Shown: positions 14,901 through 28,200, counted from the first letter of the stretch. The stretch is DNA of 64,000 bases from Nephromyces sp. MM_2019 (GCA_015657535.1 JADHZB010001485.1:1-64000); one strand, 5' to 3'. Numbers and translations are program-made. Notes: generated by a model not told the origin, from the sequence alone.

Positions 14901-14931
14901 AGCGAGCACTCCTGTACTCTCCATTGCTTCA
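15..14931 (-). CDS. CDPK7-like Ca2+-dependent protein kinase (EF-hands, zinc ribbon, PH, kinase), C-terminus off the left edge
   Basis: Exons, N to C: 14685-14931, 13795-13946, 12284-12647, 11714-11807, 10427-10580, 9904-10003, 9743-9820, 9410-9477 (least certain), 8983-9173, 7266-7526, 6569-6616, 5480-5598, 4558-4671, 3720-3832, 2851-3145, 2470-2538 (weak), 1362-1911, 15-506. All joins have GT..AG borders and matching phase. Two canonical EF loops are visible: DHDGSGGIDFYE (13.8 kb) and DLDGNGRIEREE (12.6 kb). A Cys-rich double zinc ribbon follows (9.0 kb), then a PH domain over four exons (MRGYLYKG, IKRYYVLKD, KYGFEIVLG, EERDLWVEVL). The PH exon joins directly to the kinase start, GRGEF with lysine in VAVKVL, and the catalytic loop HRDLKPEN. 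The EF-PH-kinase order is that of apicomplexan CDPK7, a cytosolic or membrane-bound Ca2+ effector. A possible start is the ATG at 14924, but upstream exons are not excluded. No DFG or APE segment was found in the window; about 350 further codons follow the catalytic loop. Confidence 0.85.
2099..2250. repeat. GT-rich minisatellite in an intron of the kinase gene
   Basis: Imperfect tandem copies built on ttgtgtgttggctttgtg and shorter variants, about 150 bp. It lies between the catalytic-loop exon and the exon at 1362-1911, so it is intronic. On the coding strand it reads as an ACACAACAC-type tract. Confidence 0.85.
2851..3832 (-). other. kinase N-lobe and catalytic-loop exons
   Basis: Exon 3720-3832 carries the glycine loop (RIGRGEFSAVHRA) and the ATP-anchoring lysine (VAVKVL). 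Exon 2851-3145 carries the alpha-C region, the hinge (VMEYLPFGNL) and the catalytic loop HRDLKPENILV. The two exons join through a split Arg codon (CG|C). The catalytic aspartate and asparagine are present, so this half looks competent. Confidence 0.9.
4797..4818. repeat. (GT)n microsatellite
   Basis: Uninterrupted GT dinucleotides inside an intron between PH-domain exons of the kinase gene. Confidence 0.95.
5030..5186. repeat. TA-rich and (AC)n tract
   Basis: Runs of tatata and atatagaga are followed by an AC repeat at about 5170-5186, within a PH-domain intron. No coding signal seen. Confidence 0.85.
8901..8937. repeat. (GT)n microsatellite
   Basis: GT repeat with a single C interruption, in the intron just downstream (coding sense) of the zinc-ribbon exon. 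Confidence 0.95.
8983..9173 (-). other. zinc-ribbon exon of the CDPK7-like gene
   Basis: This exon encodes RCPMCHHELELIHCPGCG, then a basic linker, then CLCCSWN and FCFYCG: four CxxC pairs, typical of a double zinc ribbon that binds two Zn ions. Acceptor ttctctacag and donor GTGAGT give phases that join exactly to the next exon (7266-7526), completing a CGQPL motif after the last cysteine pair. The upstream join, to a Ser/Thr-rich linker exon at 9410-9477, also fits. That makes it an internal domain between the EF-hands and the PH domain, not a separate gene. I do not recall this module from CDPK7 descriptions. Confidence 0.75.
9572..9742. repeat. G-rich minisatellite, about 30-bp unit
   Basis: About six imperfect units starting with (a)gcttgatgggggg and ending in ggaatc or agaatt, each 28-33 bp. 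The array abuts the exon at 9743-9820 and fills the 5' part of the following intron of the kinase gene. The coding strand is correspondingly C-rich. Confidence 0.8.
10222..10247. repeat. (AC)n microsatellite
   Basis: About 12 AC units in the intron between exons 10427-10580 and 9904-10003 of the kinase gene. Confidence 0.95.
12020..12283. repeat. C-rich low-complexity intron tract
   Basis: Irregular copies of caaaatcacctcctc, ccccac and cactcaatcaccacc fill the intron immediately after the second EF-hand exon. Pyrimidine-rich on the plus strand, so purine-rich in the transcript, unlike most introns of this gene. Confidence 0.75.
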
Positions 14932-16400
14932 CTAAATGAGACATAAAAAAACACTATATCTTCATTCAGCAAGAAAAGAAAGTCTCAGATGAATTAGAAG
15001 AAGAGGGATTTTTTACGATTTTTCTCGGGGAGAAGAGCAGTTTTCAAATCGCGGTGTGCTCTTCAGCAAAATACACACACGAGAATGCCCTGAGAGATGT
15101 CCATGAGGTAGGAGAAACTAGTTGCCATTGCTTTTATCAAGAAGTGGTGTAGAACTGAGTCTTCCATCTGCTTCTTTACTGAGCGCAAAGTCGGAAATAT
15201 ATCGATTTGCATTTCAGCATCTTTTTCTTCCCATAAAATTTATTTCTCCAAATTTTCAATAAAAAATCTATATTATCATCCAAGCCAAGAGGTTGCTCTC
15301 TGTCAACCACCCATCTACACTCGATAAGAGTGCGTGTGTGTGCGTGTGTGTATTAATTATAGCGACATTTCATTCTGGTTTACCACCACCGGAGGAGAAA
15401 AAAAAAAAACTCACACACATATATATTATCCATAGCTTCAAGAACCTCACTCCCATTTACAAATTAGCTTAATATGGGAACAACGTAACAAACTCATGAA
15501 TTCGGCGATTCGCAGCTGAAATTAGGTATAGATATAGATTCGACGCCTATTGTTAATTTTCAGAGGAAAAGAACCAAGAGTAACACACACACACCCATGA
15601 AAGCCAGAGAATATATACGAGCAATACCTTTGAGATATTCTTATTATTAGCCTATGGTCGAGTGCGTGTACATGTGTGGGTCTAATACCCTGAGTGCTCC
15701 CAGCATTTTTGTCCTCAAGTTGAAGATTGAGAGGTGCATATTACAAGCATCACTTCTAACGAAGGCTTTCAGAGTAACGCCTCCCTCTTAACCCTACATA
15801 AATCCAGCTCATCACTCGATTTAGAGCTGTTATTTAAGATCTCTCGCTGCGTATTTAATAAAAAAGTAGGTATCTTTGTATAAACTGCAAGGAAAAAGCA
15901 GAAAACTTTGCAAATACACGCTTGCGAATGAAAAAGAAGCAGCAGCAGCTATCCTTATAAAAAGAATAATACACTGCTACTTGAATTAGTTGAAAAAAAG
16001 CCAAGAATTTCGTCAATTTACAGCCTTTTTAAGGCTTTATAGGGGAGCAAGAACCCTAAAGCTCCCAAATTTACAGCAAAAGTAGGAAAAAAACCGAGAA
16101 AATGAAGGGAAAAGTGCAGGAAACGAATAGAAATCTTCAGACTAAATGGAAGTCTTCAAAAAACAGATATCTTCAGACTAAATGGAGCAGCACTAAACCA
16201 AGTATAAAATGAATTTGCTCAGGATAGCGCACACTAAAAATTGCTGAATTAGAAGGAGAAGTGAAGCTCAACTATCTTTAAGAGAGAAAAATTGCAAACA
16301 CCTTAGCACACACGAAAAATAAAAAAAATAAAACACACAATACTGGAATGCATTGGATAGCCTTAGGCCATAAAAAAAGCAGAAGATCCTCTGTTTTAAT
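14932..16400. other. stretch upstream of the CDPK7-like gene with a kinase-like fragment
   Basis: No complete gene was resolved. On the minus strand an open frame of about 50 codons ends near 15080 with FSYLMDISQGIL. In the same frame, after one stop, comes HRDLKTALLPEKN at about 15025-15055. The pair resembles a kinase catalytic-loop region. The rest holds AC repeats, A-rich tracts and an 18-bp direct repeat (atcttcagactaaatgga) near 16131 and 16167. Confidence 0.4.
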
Positions 16401-18600
16401 CTATTTAAATAGTAGTATATCAGCTACTATGCTTTGGCAAACACAAATAATAGAAAACTGAAGATCAGGGAGCACCGAGAGTCGAGTTTTTAAATGCATA
16501 CAAAAGATTCTGTACAAGGAAGAAAATATCAAACAAAAAAGGGAGGAAGCCACACACACACTCTTCAATTCTAGCCTAAACTGAAATTTCATCAAAAATT
16601 GGTAATTCATTTATTTAAAAGTGAAAATAAAAAAAAACTGCGAAAACCAAAGAAAAAAAAGGTAATCCAGAACTTCAGATAGCCTATACATACGTCACAT
16701 GTGTGAGCTCTCAAGAAGATGATTTGCCATCCCAAAAAAAGCTCGAAAGAAAAAACTCTTTGGTTTTAATGAATACCACCAAAAAAGCTCACATCAAAAA
16801 GAGGATTCAAATAAAGCATCCTCTCAAACCTGCATCCTTTGGACGAAAAAAAGCGTATAAAATCAAACTTTTTTGCGTACAAATAGACAAAAAATGCAAT
16901 TTAAGCAGCCCGGAGAAAGCTAGAACACACATTTCCTCCCTTTATCTTCCGTGGAAAATTTCAAGATCACAGCTCCCTCTACAATTAACACCTTTAACTG
17001 AGATACCCCCCTTCATTCAAAAAATTAAAAAAAATATATATGGTCCTCCTAATTCTAACCCGTATCCCTATTTCTTCACATATTGAAAGACTAAATCCTG
17101 AAAAGACAGTATATATGTACCCCGGCCAAACTCTTGAGATATTTCAATAGCTCTTACCTTCACCATCTAGTGCTATTCCACGCTGCTCAACCTGCTATGA
17201 AGTTATCCACTCCTTTTCTTCTGCCTTGAGACAGGATAACCACAAAGATTGGGGGAAACGCAGAAAAATGCTTAAAGTTAAGCTCCAATAAGAAGAGCGG
17301 CTCTCAATCGACGTTACTAGGGGTAAGAGAGGCGCACACATCAAGAAAGAATCTAAGTGAGATAACATCTTGCAAAAGCTTATCATACCCTTAAACATGC
17401 CCAATCAGCCATTCCTAGATAAAATCGTTGGGGCGCTGATTCCCCCCTTTTACGAATATTTTTTGATCATAATTGACCTCTATATATAGCATTTCATTAT
17501 GTTCAATATTCGCTATATTTTTGATCAATGCTACCATATCTTCAGATATTATAGCCCGCAAATCCCTTTGATGCTAATCATCTGAATCATATAAGATTGG
17601 CAATTTATTCTTTATAAACTCTGCATTCTCACTACTCAGGATCAATAAAAAAATTGTAAGTTTCCACTGCTGATTAGTAACAGGGTTGTTTTTAACAAAG
17701 ATTGACGGTAAAAGAACAAAAGTATCAGTGCACTCAAACCCTAATAGCACTTGCAAATAGCTTACATACTTTCAGGGTTAAATATTAAGACGCGAAGATA
17801 CTTCACAGCAAAAAACCCTCCCACTCACCTAGACTTTCCACTTAGTCCCTATACACAACATTAGCCCCTCATTCAATCCATGCGCCAAAAAATGCGCTAA
17901 ACATCAATAGCAAAATGGTGGGATATACCTCTTGCCAAGGCACTCTAGCCAGCTACAAAATTGTTCAAAAAACCAAGTGCTAAATGCGGCAAAGTACGTA
18001 CCCTGTTTTAAGGAAAATACTGCGCTCTAGCAGATACGAAGAATTCAAAGCAATCACAAAGAAGGGGTCCTTTAAAGAAATTATATAAAAAATCCTCAAT
18101 TAGTAAAAAGACTAGGAGGAAGAAGGGGAGAGAGGATAGCAGCAAGCGCAAAAAGAGAGAAATGCGTATATACATATACTATGACGTAGTCTACAGACTT
18201 CTAGTATCACTCCCACCAAAAAAAAGGGGAATGCACTGCTCTACTTCCTTCCGCATCGCAAACAAGAGTTATCCACTTAAACTCTAAGTTGCCGACAGGT
18301 GCCAACGAATTTTCTCGTGAAAATATGAAAATGACATTGTCCAAAGAGGGAAAAAACAACGAGCGATCGCTACTTATTGGCAACATGAAACAAGTACAAG
18401 TTTGGTGTGTATTAAATCCACTCATAAAACCAGGGACACAGCAAACGGAGTGGTGCAGATGGAAAACTCCATCAGAGGGATGTTGTATATCCGCATGCAC
18501 TACGGGGGCTCGATCCACCTTTACGCTTGACACAAGCACGCCAGCAGACTTTACAGGCATAAGCGAAAGTGGCTGCACACCTACGTAATACAAAATGTGC
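16400..18600 (-). CDS. unknown multi-exon gene
   Basis: The best exon is 18264-18600 (112 codons, acceptor attggctag). It contains VGVQPLSLMPVKSAG and SLDNVIFIFSRENSLAPVG. Lower down, minus-strand open segments near 17.2-17.75 kb read like protein (ISEDMVALIKNIANIEHNE, MLSHLDSFLMCAPLLPLV) but are separated by stops that may lie in short introns. Another exon near 17.08 kb follows a strong ctgtcttttcag acceptor. I recognise no family. The pieces may be one gene or two, and could even be upstream exons of the kinase gene. Confidence 0.4.
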
Positions 18601-19138
18601 CTAGCCAATAATCAGCACCTCTCTACTTGGGTGGAGAGTTTACACAGTATGCACACATAATAGCTTCAGCTAAGCATCGCAGGTGTCACCAAAACTTTTT
18701 TTATGAGCATGGACACGAGAGAGCATGTAGGGCGGGATGGCTTTAAAGCAAAATAAGAGAGGAGGTGGTGTCAATCTTGTCATTGCGTTTACGCAGTGTG
18801 CAAGGGCTAACAGTGGCATTGTGTGCAATCTATGTTTGTCCCATCGCGTTGTTAACCGAGGTAGTACGGTAAGATAGGGGTGTGTGTCTGATATTATCAG
18901 GTAGGTGGCTAAGGCGGGGTGGTGTGCTATTATATCCCACGGTGAGGTTATAGAGAGGGGGATGTGATGTCATGGTGGGTGGTTAGGGGGGGGTTGGTTT
19001 TAAGAGAGAACGCTATGGTTGCAGAGGACCACGTTACAGAATCACTAGAGAGATGCAATAAAAAAGTGTTCTAGAAACTGTTCCGTGGGAGTAATTCAGG
19101 AACCTCGGGAGGGTATCAGGTGAAAGCAGACATTCTGT

Positions 19139-20385
19139 GCAGCGAGGTTACCGGTTGGAGCCTATACGATATTACCAAACTAGGGTAAAACACATGCGTG
19201 GAATTTTTTCGGTAGCAGCAAAACTGAACAAGTATGACATTGTTAGCAGCAATACCCGCATTCAGCGAAGTTATCAGTATTTAGCCGAATTACCAGTCAT
19301 TACGAAGGTGGCATACAACCATGCCATGAATGACCAGGAAAGTCTACACTGGTGTAAGTATTTGCCGAAATAGGAGCAACCTCTAGCACTTTTTATATGC
19401 ATTCATCAGATTTTTCTGAAAATTAAGTCTGAAAATATGCTTTGAAAACGAAAGAAAAAAGGGTTACTTTTTCCCACGCAGGCTCAGTCAAAAGGGCTTC
19501 AACATATTTTTGCCTAATTTACAGCATTTGGAGAAATAGCCTTGGTTCCGTTTAAGAGTTACAGTCATGGAATTTAAGGCTTGTGAGGGTTTATTGTACA
19601 GTAACGAAGTGGTTACCTCAGCCTTTAACAAGCGAGATAGGATCATTTAGCGAAACATGACTCTTTTGTAGCTGCTAGAACTCACTTTGTTCATAATTGA
19701 AAATCTATCGCATAAGTGTACTGCTTGCAGCGCGTAAATCGTAACCCCTGAACCGCACGCTGCGAACTTATATAGGATTTTGTCTGCAAAGCTCCTCTTT
19801 TTCGTTGAGTACAACCTTCTTAACTGCTAAGCACCATATAATAGCTTTCATATGGCATTGGGCACGCATCTTGAAGCCATGTTGCAAATTCGTGAGATTT
19901 TTTTCGATAAATTTTTGGAGTTACACCACTTTTTATGGGACAGCTGCAGAGAGGGTCAGCAGCCTTTAAAAAAGGATAAAACCTCCTTGAAAGTTGTTAA
20001 TATTAAGGTATCGCTGTATTGAATATATGTACACAACTGGGCGCTTTGGCTTTTGTTTTAAAGTTAAGCCGAAATAGCGTTATACATAAACTTTTAGCGT
20101 TGAATTATGTTCTGTGCGCACCAGCTAAGTAGTCATGTAATGATGGGGTAGATCATCCTACGCCATTTGCCGCTTCCATGCCTGGTGCAGCTAATATTGT
20201 ATCTTTTTGCAAGCGAAACCGTTAACGATATCTATAATATATCCTCTGGTCGTATTTGGAACATTTAAATGTTGGTCACACACCATAGGGCCAGTGCAGC
20301 TCCCGACTTACATTGGTTATGGTCATGCGGATGCTTCTTCCACGCAGAGTTTTCCTTTCGCTGCAAAACTCATTGCTGGTCTCAA
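19139..20385 (+). CDS. unknown plus-strand gene, fragments
   Basis: A plus-strand exon starts after acceptor cattctgtgcag and runs from 19139 to a gtaagtatt donor at about 19353. It is rich in Arg, Tyr and Lys (RGYRLEPIRYYQTRVKH, RIQRSYQYLAELPVITK). A second coding-like exon at about 20288-20377 contains LPTYIGYGHADASSTQSFP. The frame between them is unresolved and no family is recognised. The gene would be convergent with ESF1. Confidence 0.35.
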
Positions 20386-20499
20386 AACGAGATGAGTTTA
20401 TCAGTCAGGACAAGGCCCAATATTCATCTACAAGAATATCCTCTACAAGTAGATACCTGGTGTCATATAGTAACCTTTTTCTATTGACAAGAGCTGGTT

Positions 20500-22219
20500 A
20501 TTTTTTGTTGTAAATTCTCTGATTATGCATGCTGTTCACTATCATTTACATCTCCGCTTTTCGTGCGCTATTCCATGTGCTAGTGACTGCTAACACTCCA
20601 TATATGCTCATTACCCATCATTTTTGCGCATACGGTATTTCATACCCTAGGTTTCAAATTTAGAAACCTGCAATAAATCTAGCTTGATATACTGAAGACA
20701 GCCAATTTGCGAATGAAAAGACTGCTTTTATAGGCTGCCGCAAGCGATTTTTCATACTCTGCCCTCCCGTTCCATTCATAATGGGAGTTTTGCCCACAGC
20801 CCAAACGGCGTTAAACAGGCTGGCTATGTTCGTATAAGTTGCCCATCAGCTAATCTTGGCAAGGCCAAAATTACTGCCGGCGCATACCAATTCGTTTTAG
20901 TGTTACAGTTAAGAATTTTCCGATTACACAACTATAATTTTCAAAGAGAATCATAAAGAATCTCCGAGTACTTCTATCCGCTAGAAATATGGGCCATACA
21001 TTACTTTCCAAGTCATTATAAGGTCAAGGAGTTACCTAGACCTGCAGCTACCTAGCCTTTGAAAAAAGTGAAAACTTACAGCGATTGGCTCCAAGTACTT
21101 GAAGCACAGTCAATGGACGAAATCTGTATAACATATAAAAGATAAATCGAGCCCTAACAGCGATAGAATTCAAAATAGTCTCCACCCATTTCGAAGAAGC
21201 CACCGAGAAAACCGTTCTCCACCGCAGTACATTTCACTAATTGAGAGGCTCAGCATTTCTCAAGCCTATTTTTGGCAAGCTAGCTCGACCCACAGAATAA
21301 CTAAAGGAACAGCACTTACAGTAACCCCCAAAAATAAGCCAAATAGACTGCTTTAAAAGTACCTCACGGTTTAGATCAAGTTCTGATGGGCTAGGGGAAA
21401 AGGCATGATAATAGAGGATACTGTAAATATTCTAAAATATCGTTACTAAATTACGACAATATATGACGCGTTTTATCTCTCAAAGTGGACAAACCGGCCC
21501 AAAAACTGACAGCTCAAGCAGTTCCAAACAAATTAATCCATTCCCAAACATACAATTTTTTTAGTAAAACTCAATAAGCTCATGCGTATTCCTCAAAGCA
21601 GATCAAAACACGAAGTTTACGCATTATAGTAGAGACTTCCGAAAGTCTCTACAACAGTCCCAAGCAAGGTTATCCAGCTGACCCATTTTATACTTGCAAA
21701 GTTTCCCATAAATAATGAAGGCGATATACCGTCAATTTGAGCTAGTCTCAAGCAAACAAATTAGACGTAGAAGCTAGAGTAAACGAACAAAGCTAATAAG
21801 AGGGTAGAGTTAGAGATTTTCGAAGGTAAAGCCCGTGACTAAGGAGGCATAAAGAAGTACAACGAATCGTCATACAATACCCACTTGGGAGAGATGACGA
21901 TCGCTTCTGTAAGTTAGACTATGCTAAGCAAAAGCAGCTAGTTGAAATCCGTCATATTTGCTTCGTGCTTGTAGCCGCGCGCGTGTGGGCAAGAACATCG
22001 TAGAGCAATACACACCTCACAGAAATTTCATCGGGGTGCAAAATGCCATTGTAATTACGAATCCAGTGCATTTAAGCTCATTTTTTTGCCGATTTCAGTA
22101 GCGAAGCGGGGATAAAGTAGATTAAATAGTGCTTATTCCTCAGTATATATCCTAAACTTCTTGATGGAAACATAAAAACTAAGCATCCATCAACGAAACA
22201 AAAAATTTAGGTAATATCC
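20500..22219. other. intergenic or unresolved stretch
   Basis: No exon chain was recognised here. Base composition is even, without the CA/GT microsatellites of the flanking gene introns. It includes the 3' flank of ESF1. Confidence 0.5.
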
Positions 22220-25200
22220 TCAAACTTCTATCTTCTCTAAATTCCTCCTCCTGAGCTTCTCATTTATCAAGGTATCATTAGCAGCTGATTTCTGTAATAG
22301 CAAGAAAATGAAAATAACTTCAATTTTTATTTTTAACACGAAAAATATACTCCCAGAGCGCTATAGAGGATAGAGCCAGAAAGATGCAAGCATAAACTTA
22401 AGCATAGGCGATTAAACCGCGACAAGACACTTGGATCAAAATCACTACAAGCCAGAGAGAAGATGATGAAAACACACTTGGACCAAAATCACTATAAGCC
22501 AGAGAAAATACAACGATAATGAATTATAGTTTCCACACACAAGATATATCTCTTTTAAAATTCATAGGGAAGCTGCTACAACCCTCTAGCAATGACTGCA
22601 AAAATCATACACCCCTAGAAGAGCAAGTCAGTCAATGGATGATAGGAGTCTACAAACAAGGCAAAACTTGAAAATTCCATGCACACAGGTATACATACAT
22701 TCATCAGTTACGCAAGTAGCACTAAATATTTGAGAAAAACCATTACTATTCACAACATCAACTACACTGCATGCAGTATAGTTTCATTGCTACGCCTAGC
22801 ATATACAGAGTAGAAAAAGATATAAAAAAAGAAGCGAGCCATGATATAATGACTCTCAGCCCACTTACAGCGATAAAAAGCAAAGTTTATCAAAAGTTAC
22901 CAACACTTTATACTTTTTAGCTATAAATCCTACTAAAATCAACAAATTTGTAAACGAACAAGACGGCAAAAAATTCACGCATTATTTTTTGCGAAAACTT
23001 CCCTCTACAGTCTACCTTAAAGTTGGGATTTGTGGGGTCAATCGCGAATTCAGGGTCCGTGAAAAGCTTTCCAAATCGATTATCATGAGGATTAATCTGC
23101 AGAGGCAGTGAAAATGTCTTGTTTTCACATTTTTACAAATTCTTTCTCTCTGGTTTAAAAAAGAGAATTTGCTCATTAAAATATACCTAGCGTTTGGTGT
23201 ATTAAAAATTTGGTAGAGGTTTTTTTTGAGGTTAGTTACTAGTGATCTAAAGAAATATAATTTTTATTTCTAGTGCAACAGAGTCTAATAATTTCACCAT
23301 GTCCATGAAAGGACTTGCTAAATTTTACATCTCTAGTCAAAACATTTGCAGCACGGAGAAAAATAAAAAAGCATGGAGGACCCGAGTGGAGGGGGAGCCA
23401 TCGCAGGGTCGACCCCTTTGGAGATTCGGCAAAATAACTAGAACTTCTGACGGTATTTTTCGTCTATTATCCAATATTTTCTACCTTTCTCCTCTTAAAA
23501 ACTTTTTAGCACGTAGCGCACCGAGAAAGACAAAGAGAAATCCCCTATTATACTATATATATATTCTCTTCTCCTAAGGTCTACAATGTATACCCTATGT
23601 ATCTGTTTTTGATAAAAAAAAATTTACAAAATAAGTTTTAATAAGTTTGCTCCTGTGCGTGTGTGTACAAATCTACTTCGCATCCATAAAACCTTGAAGT
23701 GCACATAGCAAATATTCCAGCGTAAAACAGGTGATTTGCAAAAATAACTGCAAAAAAGCACAAGGAGTGACTTGCAATTAAAGCTGAAGAAAAATAAACG
23801 TCAAATCTGACAAGGGCAGCACAGCAGGAAAAAAATATCGAGAAAAAAGGTGGCAGATAATGCTGCATTTTGGGGTATTAAGAAAAGAGAGTGAAGCATC
23901 AAGAAGTAGCATCATTTTAAAGGCATCAAAGAAGGTATTGCGAAAATAACAGCTAGCAAAATCGTGCTATGCATCAGACTTGAATTGTGCAAATAAGCGA
24001 GTTTTCTCCGGCAATGCTAATATTAAAGCCATCCAACACTTAACCACATCTTCTTCCGATAAAAAGAGCATAATTAAACCAAACAAAACGCAAAATCTGG
24101 GCAAAAAGAAGCGATTTCATGAGGTGAATTCGATGAAAAAGTCAGTTTCCCACCTCAAAAGCATCTACTTTTCCAGCAGACAAGCCTCCACCAGCATCAC
24201 CCAATTTCTTTCCCTTCTTCTTCTTCTTCATTTTGGAACTGCTACCACCCTCATTCACATGGTGGGAGAAAGAAGAAGAGATGTCTTCACCAAAACGTGA
24301 GGTATCTTCCTGAAAACAGTACAAGAAAAGCAGAAAAATGCAAAAAAAACTTACGCTAACACCTCGTTTTTGAAAGTTAAAACTGCAGGAATAAATATAT
24401 TGAATACTCAAATTTCATATTTGCAAAGCTGCCGAATTGAACTCATAAAGTAAAATAAATAGCTTCTATTATGTTGACATTATCATTGTAAAGTCGACGT
24501 AAAACAGCAGATTTCTTAGCTATAAGTTTAAGTTCTTTGGGGGATGCTTGCACAGGCTATTCATTTTTAAGCATGAAACACACAATAATACCAAAAAGCA
24601 AAAAAAATCCTAAAAATCACGAAAAGTCAAAGGATGAAATTTTGTGTGTCTACTGCCTTCACGAGAAATGCAAAAGAATGCAACTCATTAGGTTGATAAC
24701 TGCTTCGAAGAGGGTGGTAGACAGGCGAAATATAAAACAACTCAACAAAAAAAAGTTAAAAAAAGTAATGGTGACAGGATGGAGATATTAAAACTACTGA
24801 TGAAAATCGTTCAGAAAGAAACAAGGAGGAAGAAATCGGCGACATCACAGTATAACCAAAACACTTTGCTATTTTCTATACTATCTTCAGCTATGCAAAA
24901 AACCATAGGCAGTGCAAGTTTATGCTTTTTCAGCTCATGCTTTTCTAACATGATCACTGCTTCAGCTGTATAAAGATATTTAAATTGAAAAAACAGCTGT
25001 TTTCTTCAACAAATCATAAATTTCTACAGAAAATAACTTACTTCCTTGTTATAAGGAGAAGACTGCTTCTTTTGAATACTTTTACTCGATTTAAATTGGA
25101 GCGAGCTTTCGATATCAGTGCTCTGTTTCGAGTTCAAAGTAGCCAAATTCCTAAATATAGAGAAATCACAAAAAGAACGAAATAATAATCTTCACTACAA

Positions 25201-28200
25201 TGTAAGCGTGAAAAATTACGCACGCATCATCCTCTTGATCTTAGCGAAAAGGTCGAAATTTATACAGGAGTTTTGAAAAATGATATGTGTTAAAAATCTG
25301 CTTATGAACGCAGATAAAGGCATCTCTTGAAGTCATGCTTATCGCTATATAGAGAAAGACATCTCTTGAAGTTGTGCTTATCACTATATGAAGAGATCCT
25401 TTTAAACACGAAAATAGCGATTCAAGAGCCGCAACAAAAGCACATAAGAAGACGAATAAATGCTCCAAAAAAAAATCCCCCTGCAGCACACTGTGTGTAC
25501 ATACACAGCTCAAAAGAAAATCCTTTCAAAAAAGGCTCACCTGTTTAGTAGAGATAAACCAGCTGATTCGCCATTCAATTTCCCCTCTGAATGCGTAGAT
25601 TTCGGTTTAAAAAGCCTGTGACTAACGCTATTTGCCATGTTTTCTCTAGCTTGAGAGGAACTCTTTTTTTCAGCGGATTGTATGATATAGTCATTATCAT
25701 CTTTGTCTGCATCATCCTAACAAAAAAACACACAAAATATATAAAAAAGCTGGTAATTAGTATATTCATGCATCAAATAAGATGCTCCCTCACAAAAACT
25801 CCGGAAAAATAAAAGGAAAGAATCTCCACACACATCCCCTGAAGCATGAAACATATAAGGACGCTGTGACAGTAATGCATAAGCAGTAAGTGTAGCCGTA
25901 TAGAACTAACTCTTTATGGAGTGTGTGCTACGCAGAGAGCAAGGTATAAAAAAACCGGGTGTGTATTAGTTAGGCAATTCATTAGGGGCGCAGCATCAAT
26001 ATTCACGTGACTATCACGTTGCTACACCGCAGATATAGTAGTAATACAAACACCAAATTTTAGGGCTTTAGAGGGAAGTAAGTGCTATAAAGAAGAAAAT
26101 AGAGGTTAAATCAAACCTGTACACACTATCACATGTGCAGCACACACAATATAATTAGAGTCTAAGAGTTAAAACATCCTACACACGTAATTTTCGCATT
26201 CAAAACCATATATAGCAGTCCGCCATTCATAAAAATATCAACAGGCAATCATAGAGAATATTTTAGCAACCAGACAGTTCATATACTTAATTCATACACA
26301 CACACACTTCACTCAATAAAGTTAAATCAACTGATCATCTATTCGCTCGTACAAGACTTCATCAGGAACTTCAATAAAGACTAATCTTGCTTCCGAATTA
26401 GTAGTTGTAGCTACACAAATTCAAATGTTTACACACACTTTATCTACCTGCAATGCTCATACACACGTTATCTACCTGCAATGCTAACACACACACATGC
26501 TTACCCCTAGAATAGTCTTCCTGTATTCCTCCAAATTATCTTCAGTAATCTTGCGAAACTTCATGCCTTTCTTAGAACCAAACGCTTTATTATTAAAAGA
26601 CGAAGAATCCTCTAAGTTTCTCCCGTCTTCTTCATCGCTCCTATTATCATCAGTGGATTCGGAAGCATCAGAGGCTAGATAAGCATCTAAATCCATACTT
26701 TCTAACTCATGAGGCTTAAACCTATAATAAATCATAGTATGAAGCGGTTGATTCAAAAGCCATAGGAAGGCACAAGGAGTAAATTCAAAATAGTATATCA
26801 CGAAAGAACAAATAATATACAGAATAACACATACTCTTCTGTGTGTAAAATAAAGTATACATACTCTTCTGTGTGTGTGTAGCTTAATAAGGCCACACCT
26901 TCACAACTACGAGATTACACGAAAAAAAATGAAATTTTCTTTATAAAAGCGAAAGAAAAACAATACAAAAAGCAATGCAAAGTGATGAAGAGGACGAAGT
27001 ATTTTATCCAAAAAATTTGTGCCTGCTAGGGATATTGAAGATGAAGAATATGGAGAGATAACAAGTAAGCAAACATGTGAAGTTCATATGGAAAGCACTC
27101 TAAAAATTCCATGCCTTGGTATGCTTTTAAAGCTAACAATGAAGAAACACACAAAGCTGCCCAATTTAAGCCTACCGACAACGTGTTGCTAGACAGACTG
27201 CTAGAAAACTAGGTGTGCGTGAGCTTGCTAGTGTGTGTGACTTTGCTCTTGAGTGCGAGTTTGCTACCTTAGTGGGAGCTACAAAATTTCCAGCAACCAC
27301 GATAATTGACGCAAGTGTAATAGCAGCCATACACTAGGCTGCAAGGAGAGACTATAATAGAAGCCCTTAATTACGTTACAATGAGAGCCTATCATAGCAG
27401 CCCCTACAGATGCTGCAAGGCGTGTGTGTAAGATAATGAACAAAATGGCAGCAAGTCGAGTAGGAGATCTTCAAATTTTTCGCTTACGAAGCTAAAGAAA
27501 ACTCAATAAGCACTCTCCATTTCACTTGAAGAAAGTTTGTGTAGGCCTACTTTCTAAGCTTAACAAAAAACACAAAAGAAGCTGCACGCAGAAAAGATGA
27601 TTTATATGCATGATAAGAAGCTCTAACGTTTAAAAAGTTGAAAATGCTTAGCAGATTTCCTACATATCGCATTTAACAAGTGTCTTCTTCACAAAGCCAA
27701 ACATATCAAAAACTGCAAGCTGCAGAAGAGTCTCAGCAGTATTACAAGCAAGATACTTCTGAGCCAAAAAAGCAATCAAAAGGAGGACAAAATCAACACA
27801 AAAAACTGCTCAACCAAGCCGTCGTCATCACTCAAAATACCCTCTTCTTATGATAACCGCAAATTCCTCAAATAAAACTAGAAAGTTGCTTCTTGTGGTC
27901 ATCGGAAACTTAACAGGAAACAACTTCTTCCAAAGTTTGTTAACTCGCAATTCACACACAGAAACTCACTTCCAACAGAACTAAACAATATAACTAAGTA
28001 GTGAGACCAAACTTAAGCAAGATAGAAGCAGTTTTCACGCACAAACCTCTTTCTGATAACTAGAAACGCCTTATCTTAACCACATTAATCTAATTTCAAA
28101 AAGCAATGAAACAAAAAAAACAAAACTTATAAAACGAGTGAAAACTCACATGAAGGCATAGGCCTACCAGAATGAAGGGTATGTACAGAAGGGGATAACA

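Noticed and set aside
16703..17086. Plus-strand open frame of 127 codons, Lys-rich
   Set aside because: It overlaps minus-strand exon candidates with better splice borders, and its Lys and Ser content is what antisense T-rich introns produce.
18289..18588. Plus-strand open frame opposite the exon 18264-18600
   Set aside because: The minus-strand frame is longer and has a clean acceptor; the plus frame is probably its shadow.
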